Origin: Leptospira bandrabouensis | GTDB taxonomy: Bacteria > Spirochaetota > Leptospiria > Leptospirales > Leptospiraceae | Length of the DNA: 64,000 nt | Assembly (NCBI RefSeq): GCF_004770905.1 | Contig: NZ_RQHT01000014.1 | Coordinates: 372,001 to 436,000 of the forward strand | Direction of reading: 5' to 3' | In this document: one piece after another, positions 56,878-64,000 of the stretch | How the letters are laid out: each line of letters begins with the position of its first letter | How positions within the stretch are numbered: position 1 is the first letter of the stretch | The notes under the pieces: model-generated | Told to the model about the DNA's origin: nothing | The model's database searches: none | What the model saw: the letters and a program-made list of their open reading frames with translations, nothing else | Translations under genes and position numbers: made by a program

Positions 56878-58926
56878 ATGTATTTTCGGCTTATTTTTGG
56901 GTTTTTATTCAGTTTATTTTTCATTTACTGTGGAGAATCCGAAATCGGTTCCTTCTCAGAGGAAACGAAAGAAAAAATCAGAAAAAAAATCAAACAAGAA
57001 GGTTTCCAAGGGGTTGTTCTCATTTCTCAAGATGAAAACATACTCTTTCGAGAATCTATTTACCCAGGAAAAAAAAGTAAAAATACACAACTTTATAAAA
57101 AACATAATTTCCCGTTAGGTGAATCAACCAAAACTTTTACCTCTTATGCCATTCACATATTAGAAGAAGAGAAAAAAATTTCTCAAACAGATCCTGTTTC
57201 AAAACATTTAAAATGGTTTCCTTATACCAAAGTAACTATAGGGCATTTATTACGTCACACTTCTGGCTTACCAAAAATCATCGAGTTTCTACCCAATTTT
57301 GATTTAGAAAAAGGCAAATTAAACCGGGAGGATATAAAAAGTTTTTTTTTAAATTCAAAACTAAAACCTGCGTTTCCCCCAGGCGAGTATTGGAAGTATA
57401 GCCGACTCGATTATCTTTTGTTATCCTACATCATTGAAAAAGCATCAGGCATTTCTTATTCGCAATTTTTAAAAGAAAGAATTTTTACTCCTCTAGAATT
57501 TCAAAACACAAGTGTAGATTCTAATGAAGTTTTAATCGGTAATAGCGGAATTTATTCCACTCCTGAGGACCTTGTAATTTTTAGTAAGGAATTAAAAAAA
57601 CCAAAATTAATCTCAAAATTATCACGCGATTCAATCATCAAAAAAACCGTTTTGTCTGACTCCATCTCAGAAGACCCCATTGCATTTGGAGAAGGTGTAT
57701 TTGTTGGCGATTATTTTTATTGGACTTACGGTAAAGAAAAAGGGATTTCGAATTTCGTATACCACGATCTAAAAAGTAGAATCTTTATCACGGTTGTGAG
57801 TCCCTATGGCAGAAGTAAGGGAGATTTATCATCTGTAAAATCAGCACTTACGGAAATAATTTTTGAAGCTAAAAAATTAAATCTTAAGAAAAAAACCAAT
57901 CTTCCAAACGAAATCTATATAGAAGATCTTATGAAAGAGGAAAAAGTTCCTTCATTAGGCATCGCTGTGTTTAAAAATTATTCCTTAAGTTGGAAAAAAA
58001 TGTATGGAACAAAATCTCAACACACATTGTTTCGAGCTGGTTCCCTTTCCAAAACAATGACTGCGACCGCAACACTTCGATTAGTTGAAGAAAACCAATT
58101 AGATTTATATTCCAATTGGATCGGAAAACTAAAACAATACAAAGTTTCTGTTCCCAAGGGTAAAAAAAGATCAATTGTAAATCTTGATTTATTACTTTCA
58201 CATACCAGCGGACTTACAGAAAAAGGGAACTGGGATGATCCGGTCAACTCTGGGAAAAAACATTTACGCGAATTAAAAGATACCAATACGACCAAAGGGA
58301 ATGGGTTAAAGTTATATTATAAACCAGGAACGAAGTCGAGGTATTCTGGCGGTGGATATAGCATTGTGCAAGAAATCCTTACCGAAAGAACTGGAAAATC
58401 TTTTCAAAACCTTATGTCTGAAGTTGTGTTCCAACCTCTACACATGAACCGCAGCACTTTTCGACAAAATCTAACAACTGATGATGACCGTTGTGATGGG
58501 TATGACGAACAAGGAAATCTATTACCACAAAAAACATTTGTTACACCAGAACTTTCCTCTGGAGGACTTTGGACAACCCCTGAGGAAGTTGGTCTCCTAT
58601 TTACAGAAGTGGCAAAAGCAAAACATGGTAAATCGACCTTCCTTACGAAAGAATCGGCAGAATATTTACTTTCACCTAAAATGAGTGCCGCCAATCTTAC
58701 GGTTCACGCCCTGGTGGCCCACGGATTTTTCCTAAACCGCACTGGAAAAACAGAATATTTTTTCCACGGAGGGCATACAAAGGGACATAAGTCACTTGCT
58801 CTGTTTAACACAGAAAAAGGGTATGGGGTGGTCATCATGACCAATTCGGAAAATGGTTCCAAACTGATTTGGCGGATTCTTAGGTCCATCTCCGTCGAAG
58901 AAAAATGGGACAAGTTTGTGAATTAA
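56878..58926 (+). CDS. tandem beta-lactamase-fold lipoprotein, N-terminal domain likely inactive
   Basis: The 682-residue protein begins MYFRLIFGFLFSLFFIYCGES, a probable lipoprotein with Cys18. It contains two serine-hydrolase (class C beta-lactamase-like) domains. Domain 1, about residues 35-325, has LGESTKTF where the SxxK motif should be, so Glu82 replaces Ser. Domain 2, about 345-680, has Ser389-Leu-Ser-Lys392 in AGSLSKTM, LLSHTSGL and YSGGGYSIV, and should be active. Both halves share HTSGL. Fusion by duplication is likely. Substrate may be a peptide or ester in the envelope. Confidence 0.88.
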   Translation: MYFRLIFGFLFSLFFIYCGESEIGSFSEETKEKIRKKIKQEGFQGVVLISQDENILFRESIYPGKKSKNTQLYKKHNFPLGESTKTFTSYAIHILEEEKKISQTDPVSKHLKWFPYTKVTIGHLLRHTSGLPKIIEFLPNFDLEKGKLNREDIKSFFLNSKLKPAFPPGEYWKYSRLDYLLLSYIIEKASGISYSQFLKERIFTPLEFQNTSVDSNEVLIGNSGIYSTPEDLVIFSKELKKPKLISKLSRDSIIKKTVLSDSISEDPIAFGEGVFVGDYFYWTYGKEKGISNFVYHDLKSRIFITVVSPYGRSKGDLSSVKSALTEIIFEAKKLNLKKKTNLPNEIYIEDLMKEEKVPSLGIAVFKNYSLSWKKMYGTKSQHTLFRAGSLSKTMTATATLRLVEENQLDLYSNWIGKLKQYKVSVPKGKKRSIVNLDLLLSHTSGLTEKGNWDDPVNSGKKHLRELKDTNTTKGNGLKLYYKPGTKSRYSGGGYSIVQEILTERTGKSFQNLMSEVVFQPLHMNRSTFRQNLTTDDDRCDGYDEQGNLLPQKTFVTPELSSGGLWTTPEEVGLLFTEVAKAKHGKSTFLTKESAEYLLSPKMSAANLTVHALVAHGFFLNRTGKTEYFFHGGHTKGHKSLALFNTEKGYGVVIMTNSENGSKLIWRILRSISVEEKWDKFVN

Positions 58927-58970
58927 TCTATTGACCAATTTTCAAAATTAGCTATTCTCAAATCGGTTCA

Positions 58971-59306
58971 ATGGAATATACAGAATCTAAATTCAACGGC
59001 ATTGTTGTTCTGAAATTATTTGGCAACTTAGATATGTTAAATGCCGGTATTCTAAAAGAACGTATCAAAGAATCTGCTTCCCAGAAGGAACACCGCTTTA
59101 TCTTCGATTTGGAAGGTGTCAGCTTCATAGATTCTTCTGGTTTTGGCCTCATCATGTCCCTGAATGACAAACTATCTGAGTTAGGTGGGGGATTACGAAT
59201 TGTTAACGTATCCAAAACCATCAGGCAAATTTTTCGAATTTCAAAAATTTCTTCCGTCATCCAAATCTTTGAAAGTACGGAAGAGGCAATTGATTCCTTC
59301 AAATAA
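58971..59306 (+). CDS. STAS-domain anti-sigma factor antagonist
   Basis: The 111-residue protein is one STAS domain with DLEGVSFIDSSGFGLIMS; the DSSG serines at 55 and 56 are candidate phosphosites. It lies 44 bases after the tandem hydrolase gene and its stop is one base from the stop of the convergent SpoIIE phosphatase. Adjacent STAS and phosphatase genes often form a partner-switch pair, so this phosphatase is the natural candidate to act on it. That is inference from position. Confidence 0.92.
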   Translation: MEYTESKFNGIVVLKLFGNLDMLNAGILKERIKESASQKEHRFIFDLEGVSFIDSSGFGLIMSLNDKLSELGGGLRIVNVSKTIRQIFRISKISSVIQIFESTEEAIDSFK

Positions 59307-59307
59307 A

Positions 59308-61704
59308 CTAACTAACTGAAGTAGTAACCATTTTTTTCCAAAAGTTTTTTAACTTTTGAACTTTGGGATTTTCAGGAGCAATTTCTTGTAAATTTAATAG
59401 CACTTCTTTGGAACGTTCAATGTCTCGCCTGTGCATCAATATTTCTGCAAGTAAGAGGAGGTTATTGAAGTTTTTAGGATCTCTAAATCGAAGTCTTTCT
59501 GCAAAATCTGTAGCCAAAACAAAATCTCTTCTTTGTTTATGTGCATAGGCAATATAAAACAAAAAGTCTGTATCCCCTGGATTTAATTGTAAATACCGAT
59601 TGGCAAGTTCAATTGCCTTTTCATAATCCTTGGATTTCATATACAATTTGGATAATTCTCTTAAACAATAGAGATCATCTGGTTCGGAGTCTAATGCTAA
59701 CTCTAATGCAAAGATTGCATTATTCCATTCCCCGTCCCGATAGGATTGAATTCCCTCACCCAACATTTGGTAATAAACTTTCGGCTTTGTGGATTCTTTT
59801 GCTGCATACGCCACTTCTTCTAAAAAGGCAATACGCATCAAACTTAAGTCATCAGTGAGATCTCCAAATTGTAACATCACTTTGCAAATTTGATCCAAGT
59901 CGCCAGCACCTTCAGCAACATGTCTTAGGAAGATTGTTTCATCATCATTAATCACTCTGTTTCCACCAGATTGACCAACAAATAAATCATCTCGCCCATC
60001 CGATCCTAAAATCAAAACATCGCCGGGTCGTAAGGGATAAATTTGAATGACAACTTCGTCCCCACTCATTTCGGTGAAACCGATTTTTCTTAAAGAATGT
60101 TCATTTTCAAGAAAACTAGCATTTCCATCTCGATAAAGAACAATCCAAGGATGTTCCGCATTGATGTAATATAAAGTTCCTGTTTCTTCATCAACTAACC
60201 CAAGTATGGCGGATAGTAGCATATGACCGTCAAAACTAATAAAAACGTTATGAACTTCCTGAAAACATTCCTTCAACCAACGTTCAGGGTGTCTATCTTG
60301 CATATAACGTAATTTTTGAGTTCTAGTGATAATGGATTTAAAAACTGTTCCCATGACTAGAGCCCCGCCAGCACCTTGGATGGACTTACCCATGGCATCG
60401 GCGTTTAAAAAGACCGTATATTTTTTACCCATCAAATAAATAGAATCTGAAACGGAAAGGTCTCCTCCAATTTCCGATTGTTTGTTTCTGAATTTGAATT
60501 GTTTCATTTGACGTTCAAAAATTTTAACAGAAACAGTTTCTGATTTGGAAAAAGAACCGCGCAAAGGTTTGATTAAAAGTGAAGTTAAAAAATAATCTCC
60601 ATCTTGTTTGTCTTGCAGTTTTTGCATCTCAGATAGAGTTTCATTTAGTTCTCTAGTCCTTAGATTTACCATTTCCTCTAAATGATTTTGGTGTTCCGAC
60701 AACTCCTCTTTCATCTCCACAAAAACTCTTCCCATTTGTCCGATTTCGTCACTTCTATGAGTTGGCAAAGTTTCTGGTTTCCATTGGTCTAAATCAACCA
60801 TTGCACTGGTTAGAAGTTTAATCGCTTCCACCATATCTCTAGAAAACAAAAATGATATAAGGAAAATAACACCACATAACACTAAAGAGGCGACTACAAA
60901 AAAGGACCAAATTCTCCATGTTTTTGATTCGACTTCATTTTCATCAATCATCACATGAAAGACCAACTGTTTCACTGATTGTGAATTCCCAACATATGGA
61001 ATTTTTACTAGATAATAAGGTTTATTTTGAAAATGAAACCTTTGTTCCTCCATTAACAAATTTGGCTTTTCATTCATCACCAAACGAATGGTATCCGAAC
61101 CAATAGTTTTCACTTTTCCTTCTTGAAAAATTGCTAAATGGATTCGATTGTCTTTCGATATTGTTTTTGTGAAATTATCATCCACAACTTGGCCAATAAG
61201 AATGGTTCCACGACCAAACAGTGGAGCCGCCAAACGAAATCCGAGTCCACTATGTCCATCTTCCAGAGCTGCAGTGGACTCTCCATTCAATGCGTTTTTA
61301 ATGATCGGTTGGTTTTTTTTATCATCCCCAAAGTCTTTAGGTCGATGCACACGAAACAAAACCTTACCTTGTTTGTCACCAATTTCAAAAATGGAAAGAC
61401 CATATCTTTTTAGAATTTGCTGTAAATAAGGGAGTTCCTTCGAAAGTACTGATCGGTCAGCGAGACCTCTTTCCAAAATGCTTCTGGTTTGCGAGTTGAA
61501 AGTGATTTCCTCTAATAATAACCTAAGTTTTTCTTCTTTAAATTCTAACTCTCTTTGAAAATTTCGAGAAAGATCTTCAGCCCGCTGTGTTTGTGGTATA
61601 TTTTTTACCGATTGCAAAAGATAGGCGAAACTGGTGGTGAGAGCGATTACAAGAAGAATTTGACTCACACTCAATATTAATAAGAATTTGTAACGGATGC
61701 TCAT
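59308..61704 (-). CDS. membrane SpoIIE phosphatase with HAMP and C-terminal TPR domain
   Basis: The 798-residue protein has a membrane helix near residues 8-30, a periplasmic Cache-like sensor of about 240 residues, a second helix near 270-295 and a HAMP segment followed by a coiled coil (EELSEHQNHLEEMVNLR). The SpoIIE domain covers about 390-645 with NADAMGKSIQGAGGALVMG and FGDLTDDLSLM holding metal-binding Asp. TPRs run from about 655 to the end (DLYCLRELSKLYMKSKDYEKAIELA in pieces). Metal residues are present. It may dephosphorylate the STAS protein encoded next to it. Confidence 0.9.
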   Translation of the reverse strand: MSIRYKFLLILSVSQILLVIALTTSFAYLLQSVKNIPQTQRAEDLSRNFQRELEFKEEKLRLLLEEITFNSQTRSILERGLADRSVLSKELPYLQQILKRYGLSIFEIGDKQGKVLFRVHRPKDFGDDKKNQPIIKNALNGESTAALEDGHSGLGFRLAAPLFGRGTILIGQVVDDNFTKTISKDNRIHLAIFQEGKVKTIGSDTIRLVMNEKPNLLMEEQRFHFQNKPYYLVKIPYVGNSQSVKQLVFHVMIDENEVESKTWRIWSFFVVASLVLCGVIFLISFLFSRDMVEAIKLLTSAMVDLDQWKPETLPTHRSDEIGQMGRVFVEMKEELSEHQNHLEEMVNLRTRELNETLSEMQKLQDKQDGDYFLTSLLIKPLRGSFSKSETVSVKIFERQMKQFKFRNKQSEIGGDLSVSDSIYLMGKKYTVFLNADAMGKSIQGAGGALVMGTVFKSIITRTQKLRYMQDRHPERWLKECFQEVHNVFISFDGHMLLSAILGLVDEETGTLYYINAEHPWIVLYRDGNASFLENEHSLRKIGFTEMSGDEVVIQIYPLRPGDVLILGSDGRDDLFVGQSGGNRVINDDETIFLRHVAEGAGDLDQICKVMLQFGDLTDDLSLMRIAFLEEVAYAAKESTKPKVYYQMLGEGIQSYRDGEWNNAIFALELALDSEPDDLYCLRELSKLYMKSKDYEKAIELANRYLQLNPGDTDFLFYIAYAHKQRRDFVLATDFAERLRFRDPKNFNNLLLLAEILMHRRDIERSKEVLLNLQEIAPENPKVQKLKNFWKKMVTTSVS

Positions 61705-61788
61705 AGAAAATTACGTGAATCTTCTCAGATTTGAGTTACAATCAAATGACATTCCCTTGAAGGAAATGTATCATCCTAAAAATTTCAG

Positions 61789-62985
61789 ATGAAACCAAAC
61801 GCTTTTCTTTTTTTCCTTATCATCCTCACATTGTTACTTTATTATACAATTGAATATTTTTTGCACAACAGAACTTTAAAAAAATTCAAACACCGAATTC
61901 ACGTAAATGGAACAAGAGGAAAATCAAGCGTAACAAGACTTATACGAGCAGGTCTTTCCGCTACCGGGATGTCTGTTTTCGCAAAAACTACGGGCACAAT
62001 GGCAAGGATGATTTTTCCTGATGGATCAGAGGAATCTATCTCCCGATTTGGAAAACCATCTATTTTAGAACAAATTAAAATTCTAAAAAAAGCAAGTCGA
62101 ATGGGAGCCGAAATTGTCGTTTTAGAATGTATGGCCTTAGAACCACGTTACCAGTGGGCAAGTGAAGGACAAATTTTAAAATCAGACATTGGAGTCATTA
62201 CAAATATCAGAGAGGACCATCTAGAAGTAATGGGACCTGAATTAGAAGACGTCGCCAAATCATTATTATCTGGTTGTCCCGTAAAAGGAACTCTTGTAGC
62301 AGGTCCAACAGATTTTGGACCTCTAATCCTCGAAGTATGTGAAGACCGAAAATCCAAAGCTATTTTCATCCAAGAAGAATCAGTGCAGACCGTCTCCGAT
62401 GAAGAGATGAGAAAGTTCTCATATTGGGAACATAAAGAAAATGTGAATTTGGCTCTTAAGGTCTGCGAAATCTTGGGAGTGGAACGAAACAAAGCATTAG
62501 AAGCCATGTGGAAAGTAAATCCAGACCCAGGAGCACTTTCGGTTTCTCCCATTCATTTTTTTGGAAAAGAATTTATCTATGTAAATGCAATGGCTGCCAA
62601 CGATCCAAATAGCACAAAACTAATTTGGTCATCCGTAATAGAAAGATATCCGCAATACAATAAACGATTTATTTTGTTTCATACAAGAGATGACAGGCCG
62701 GAACGAAGCCGTCAACTAACCAAAGAATTTGCAAATTGGGAAGGATATGATGCCGTGATTTTAATCGGATCTTCCACTTCACTTGCTTTTAAATATTTAA
62801 AAACATATTCCAAAAAAGATATTCCTATCTTTGTTTGGGAACATTTAAGTTTAGATGGAATTTTTGAATCTTTACTTTCGATTCTACCAAAACAATCTTT
62901 GGTTTTTGGAATTGGAAATATAGTAGGACTGGGAATGGAATTATCTTTATATCTGAAAAACAGGTCGGAACAAATCAATGAATGA
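61789..62985 (+). CDS. pgsB: poly-gamma-glutamate synthase subunit PgsB/CapB
   Basis: The 398-residue Mur-ligase-related protein has an N-terminal membrane helix (LFFLIILTLLLYYTIEYF) and P-loop VNGTRGKSSVTR at residues 39-50. LECMALEPRYQWASE and NIREDHLEVMG are typical of PgsB/CapB. It activates glutamate with ATP and adds it to a growing gamma-linked chain at the inner membrane. Its stop overlaps pgsC by 8 bases. Divergent from the SpoIIE gene by 84 bases. Chain stereochemistry is not shown. Confidence 0.93.
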   Translation: MKPNAFLFFLIILTLLLYYTIEYFLHNRTLKKFKHRIHVNGTRGKSSVTRLIRAGLSATGMSVFAKTTGTMARMIFPDGSEESISRFGKPSILEQIKILKKASRMGAEIVVLECMALEPRYQWASEGQILKSDIGVITNIREDHLEVMGPELEDVAKSLLSGCPVKGTLVAGPTDFGPLILEVCEDRKSKAIFIQEESVQTVSDEEMRKFSYWEHKENVNLALKVCEILGVERNKALEAMWKVNPDPGALSVSPIHFFGKEFIYVNAMAANDPNSTKLIWSSVIERYPQYNKRFILFHTRDDRPERSRQLTKEFANWEGYDAVILIGSSTSLAFKYLKTYSKKDIPIFVWEHLSLDGIFESLLSILPKQSLVFGIGNIVGLGMELSLYLKNRSEQINE

Positions 62986-63442
62986 AATTCTTCCTCTTTC
63001 TATTGGGCTTAGCCTTGTTGTCAGTTTAGTATTTTCAGAATTGTTCGGAATTCTAGGTACGGGACTTGTCGTACCGGGATATTTGGCTTTATCCTTAAAT
63101 CATCCCAAAAACATAGCACTCACTTTTTTAATCGCATTACTTTCTTATATTTGTGTAGAAGTATTATCCAATTTTTTATTAATCTTTGGAAAAAGAAAAA
63201 TCGTCTTTATCTTGTTATTTGGTTATTTTTTCGGGTATTTGCTGAATTACCAAATCCTTCCTGATATAGATATTGGATATCTTGCAGAAGTAAGAGGAAT
63301 CGGATTTATTATCCCTGGTCTCATTGCTGTTTGGTATGAAAGGCAAGGTGTTTTAGAAACGACATCTGTTCTAATTTTGGCTGCTATTTTCGTGAAAATT
63401 CTCCTCATTTTTATCTTGGGAACAGAGTTAGAAACTTTATGA
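62978..63442 (+). CDS. pgsC: poly-gamma-glutamate synthesis membrane protein PgsC/CapC
   Basis: The 154-residue protein has about five membrane helices and the PgsC pattern ELFGILGTGLVVPGYLALSL near the start, then GIGFIIPGLIAVWYERQG. It pairs with PgsB to form the membrane synthase. Length agrees with the family. It overlaps pgsB by 8 bases and the following gene by 4 bases. Confidence 0.92.
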   Translation: MNEILPLSIGLSLVVSLVFSELFGILGTGLVVPGYLALSLNHPKNIALTFLIALLSYICVEVLSNFLLIFGKRKIVFILLFGYFFGYLLNYQILPDIDIGYLAEVRGIGFIIPGLIAVWYERQGVLETTSVLILAAIFVKILLIFILGTELETL

Positions 63443-64000
63443 TGACTAAAATTTATTGGTCGCCTTGGAAACATAGCCGGATCGCGCTTTTTCTTTTAGC
63501 TATTTTAGGAATTCTAGGTCTTCTTTTAATTGAGACTTGTAAGGTAAAAAAAGAACAATCCTATTTCAAAAAGAAACTCCATGCAGCAAAACTTGCAGAA
63601 CGTGGATTTCAAATTTTAAAACCAGAACTTCTCAAACATAAAAAACCTGATTATAAAGAACTAGATCCAACCAATTCAGGATTTATCGGAGACTTTTTAA
63701 CACCAGTTACAAGTAATAGTGGTTCGTTGTCAGCCAAACAAACATCCATCAATCCAAACTTTGCTGCAGTGATGATCCAATTTCTAAAAAAAGCAAAACT
63801 AGAAGAAGGTGACACGGTGGCCGTTGCCGTATCAGGATCTTTTCCTGCCCTGAATGTTTGTTTATATGCAGCACTTGAAACATTAAAACTCAAACCTATC
63901 ATTATTTCCAGTGCCTCTGCATCACAATTCGGCGCCAACCACCCGCAAATGCTTTGGTTAGATATGGAAAGAGAACTGGCCGAATCTGGAATCTTTTCAT
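63439..64000 (+). CDS. poly-gamma-glutamate system protein PgsW-like, partial
   Basis: The frame starts MMTKIYWSPWKHSRIALF with an ATG that overlaps the pgsC stop by 4 bases, and runs off the window after about 187 residues. One membrane helix (LLAILGILGLLLIETC) is followed by a domain with VAVSGSFPALNVCLYAALE and SASQFGANHPQMLW. This agrees with the poly-gamma-glutamate system protein found beside pgsBC in some bacteria. The 3' end is missing. Confidence 0.85.
   Translation, partial: MMTKIYWSPWKHSRIALFLLAILGILGLLLIETCKVKKEQSYFKKKLHAAKLAERGFQILKPELLKHKKPDYKELDPTNSGFIGDFLTPVTSNSGSLSAKQTSINPNFAAVMIQFLKKAKLEEGDTVAVAVSGSFPALNVCLYAALETLKLKPIIISSASASQFGANHPQMLWLDMERELAESGIFS

Overview
The window is a gene-dense chromosomal segment of a double-membrane spirochaete, most likely a Leptospira, and the gene content resembles the saprophytic (L. 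biflexa-like) group. The evidence is a moderately low GC content by eye, lipoproteins with aromatic-rich spirochaetal-type lipoboxes, a DUF1574 protein beside an MBOAT acyltransferase, an adenylate cyclase coupled to a FecR-domain protein, two SpoIIE phosphatases with STAS partners, an LptF/G permease and outer-membrane barrels. No insertion sequence, phage, CRISPR array or rRNA was seen. No gene-free stretch reaches 300 bases; the longest are about 100-140 bases.

Layout. 44-1162 is an exported protein of unknown role, divergent from a plus-strand run: DUF2225 zinc protein, truA, outer-membrane barrel, lipoprotein. 4974-10372 is a signalling and envelope block: Cache-HAMP class III adenylate cyclase, FecR/Fn3-like membrane protein, exported IPT-like protein and a small exported protein. 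10345-13431 (minus) holds a NYN ribonuclease-like gene followed by an MBOAT/DUF1574 O-acylation pair. 13483-15682 is an SDR plus FAD-oxidase pair that looks like DprE2/DprE1. 15804-22091 (minus) is one long overlapping operon: a 59-residue zinc ribbon, TPR-like protein, rsmD, pbpC, thioesterase, SpoIIE phosphatase, LptF/G. 22162-25568 (plus) holds a membrane TPR-like protein, lipoprotein, SufE, serine hydrolase and a Cys-rich small protein. 25577-28677 (minus) is HtrA-ruvB-TonB-like.

29404-37102 (minus) runs rpsT, tRNA-Val, glmM, glmS, a GlmU-like protein, alpha/beta hydrolase, acyl-CoA carboxylase beta subunit and STAS. The first three enzymes give most of the route to UDP-GlcNAc. 37223-40967 (plus) has three coupled unknown proteins and a thiolase-fold protein lacking its catalytic residues. 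41031-48662 (minus) couples a Gld-like ABC exporter (A, F, G plus a DUF4340-like and a Yip1-like protein) to mpl and pheS. 48695-50601 is a PAS histidine kinase and its receiver partner. 50604-51605 is a PfkB kinase. 51688-55175 is a TonB receptor and a beta-propeller-like lipoprotein separated by a degenerate in-frame repeat array. 55211-59306 is gpmI, a tandem beta-lactamase-fold lipoprotein and a STAS protein, facing a large SpoIIE-TPR phosphatase. The window ends inside a pgsB-pgsC-pgsW poly-gamma-glutamate locus.

Most genes within runs overlap by 4 bases or lie within a few bases of each other, so translational coupling is the rule. The items most worth following up are the repeat array at 53797-54028 with a related fragment near 36564, the Pgs locus, the half-dead tandem beta-lactamase protein, the thiolase-like pseudoenzyme with its three unknown neighbours, the DprE1/DprE2-like pair, and the Gld-like exporter tied to murein recycling. 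None of these can be called undescribed without database searches.
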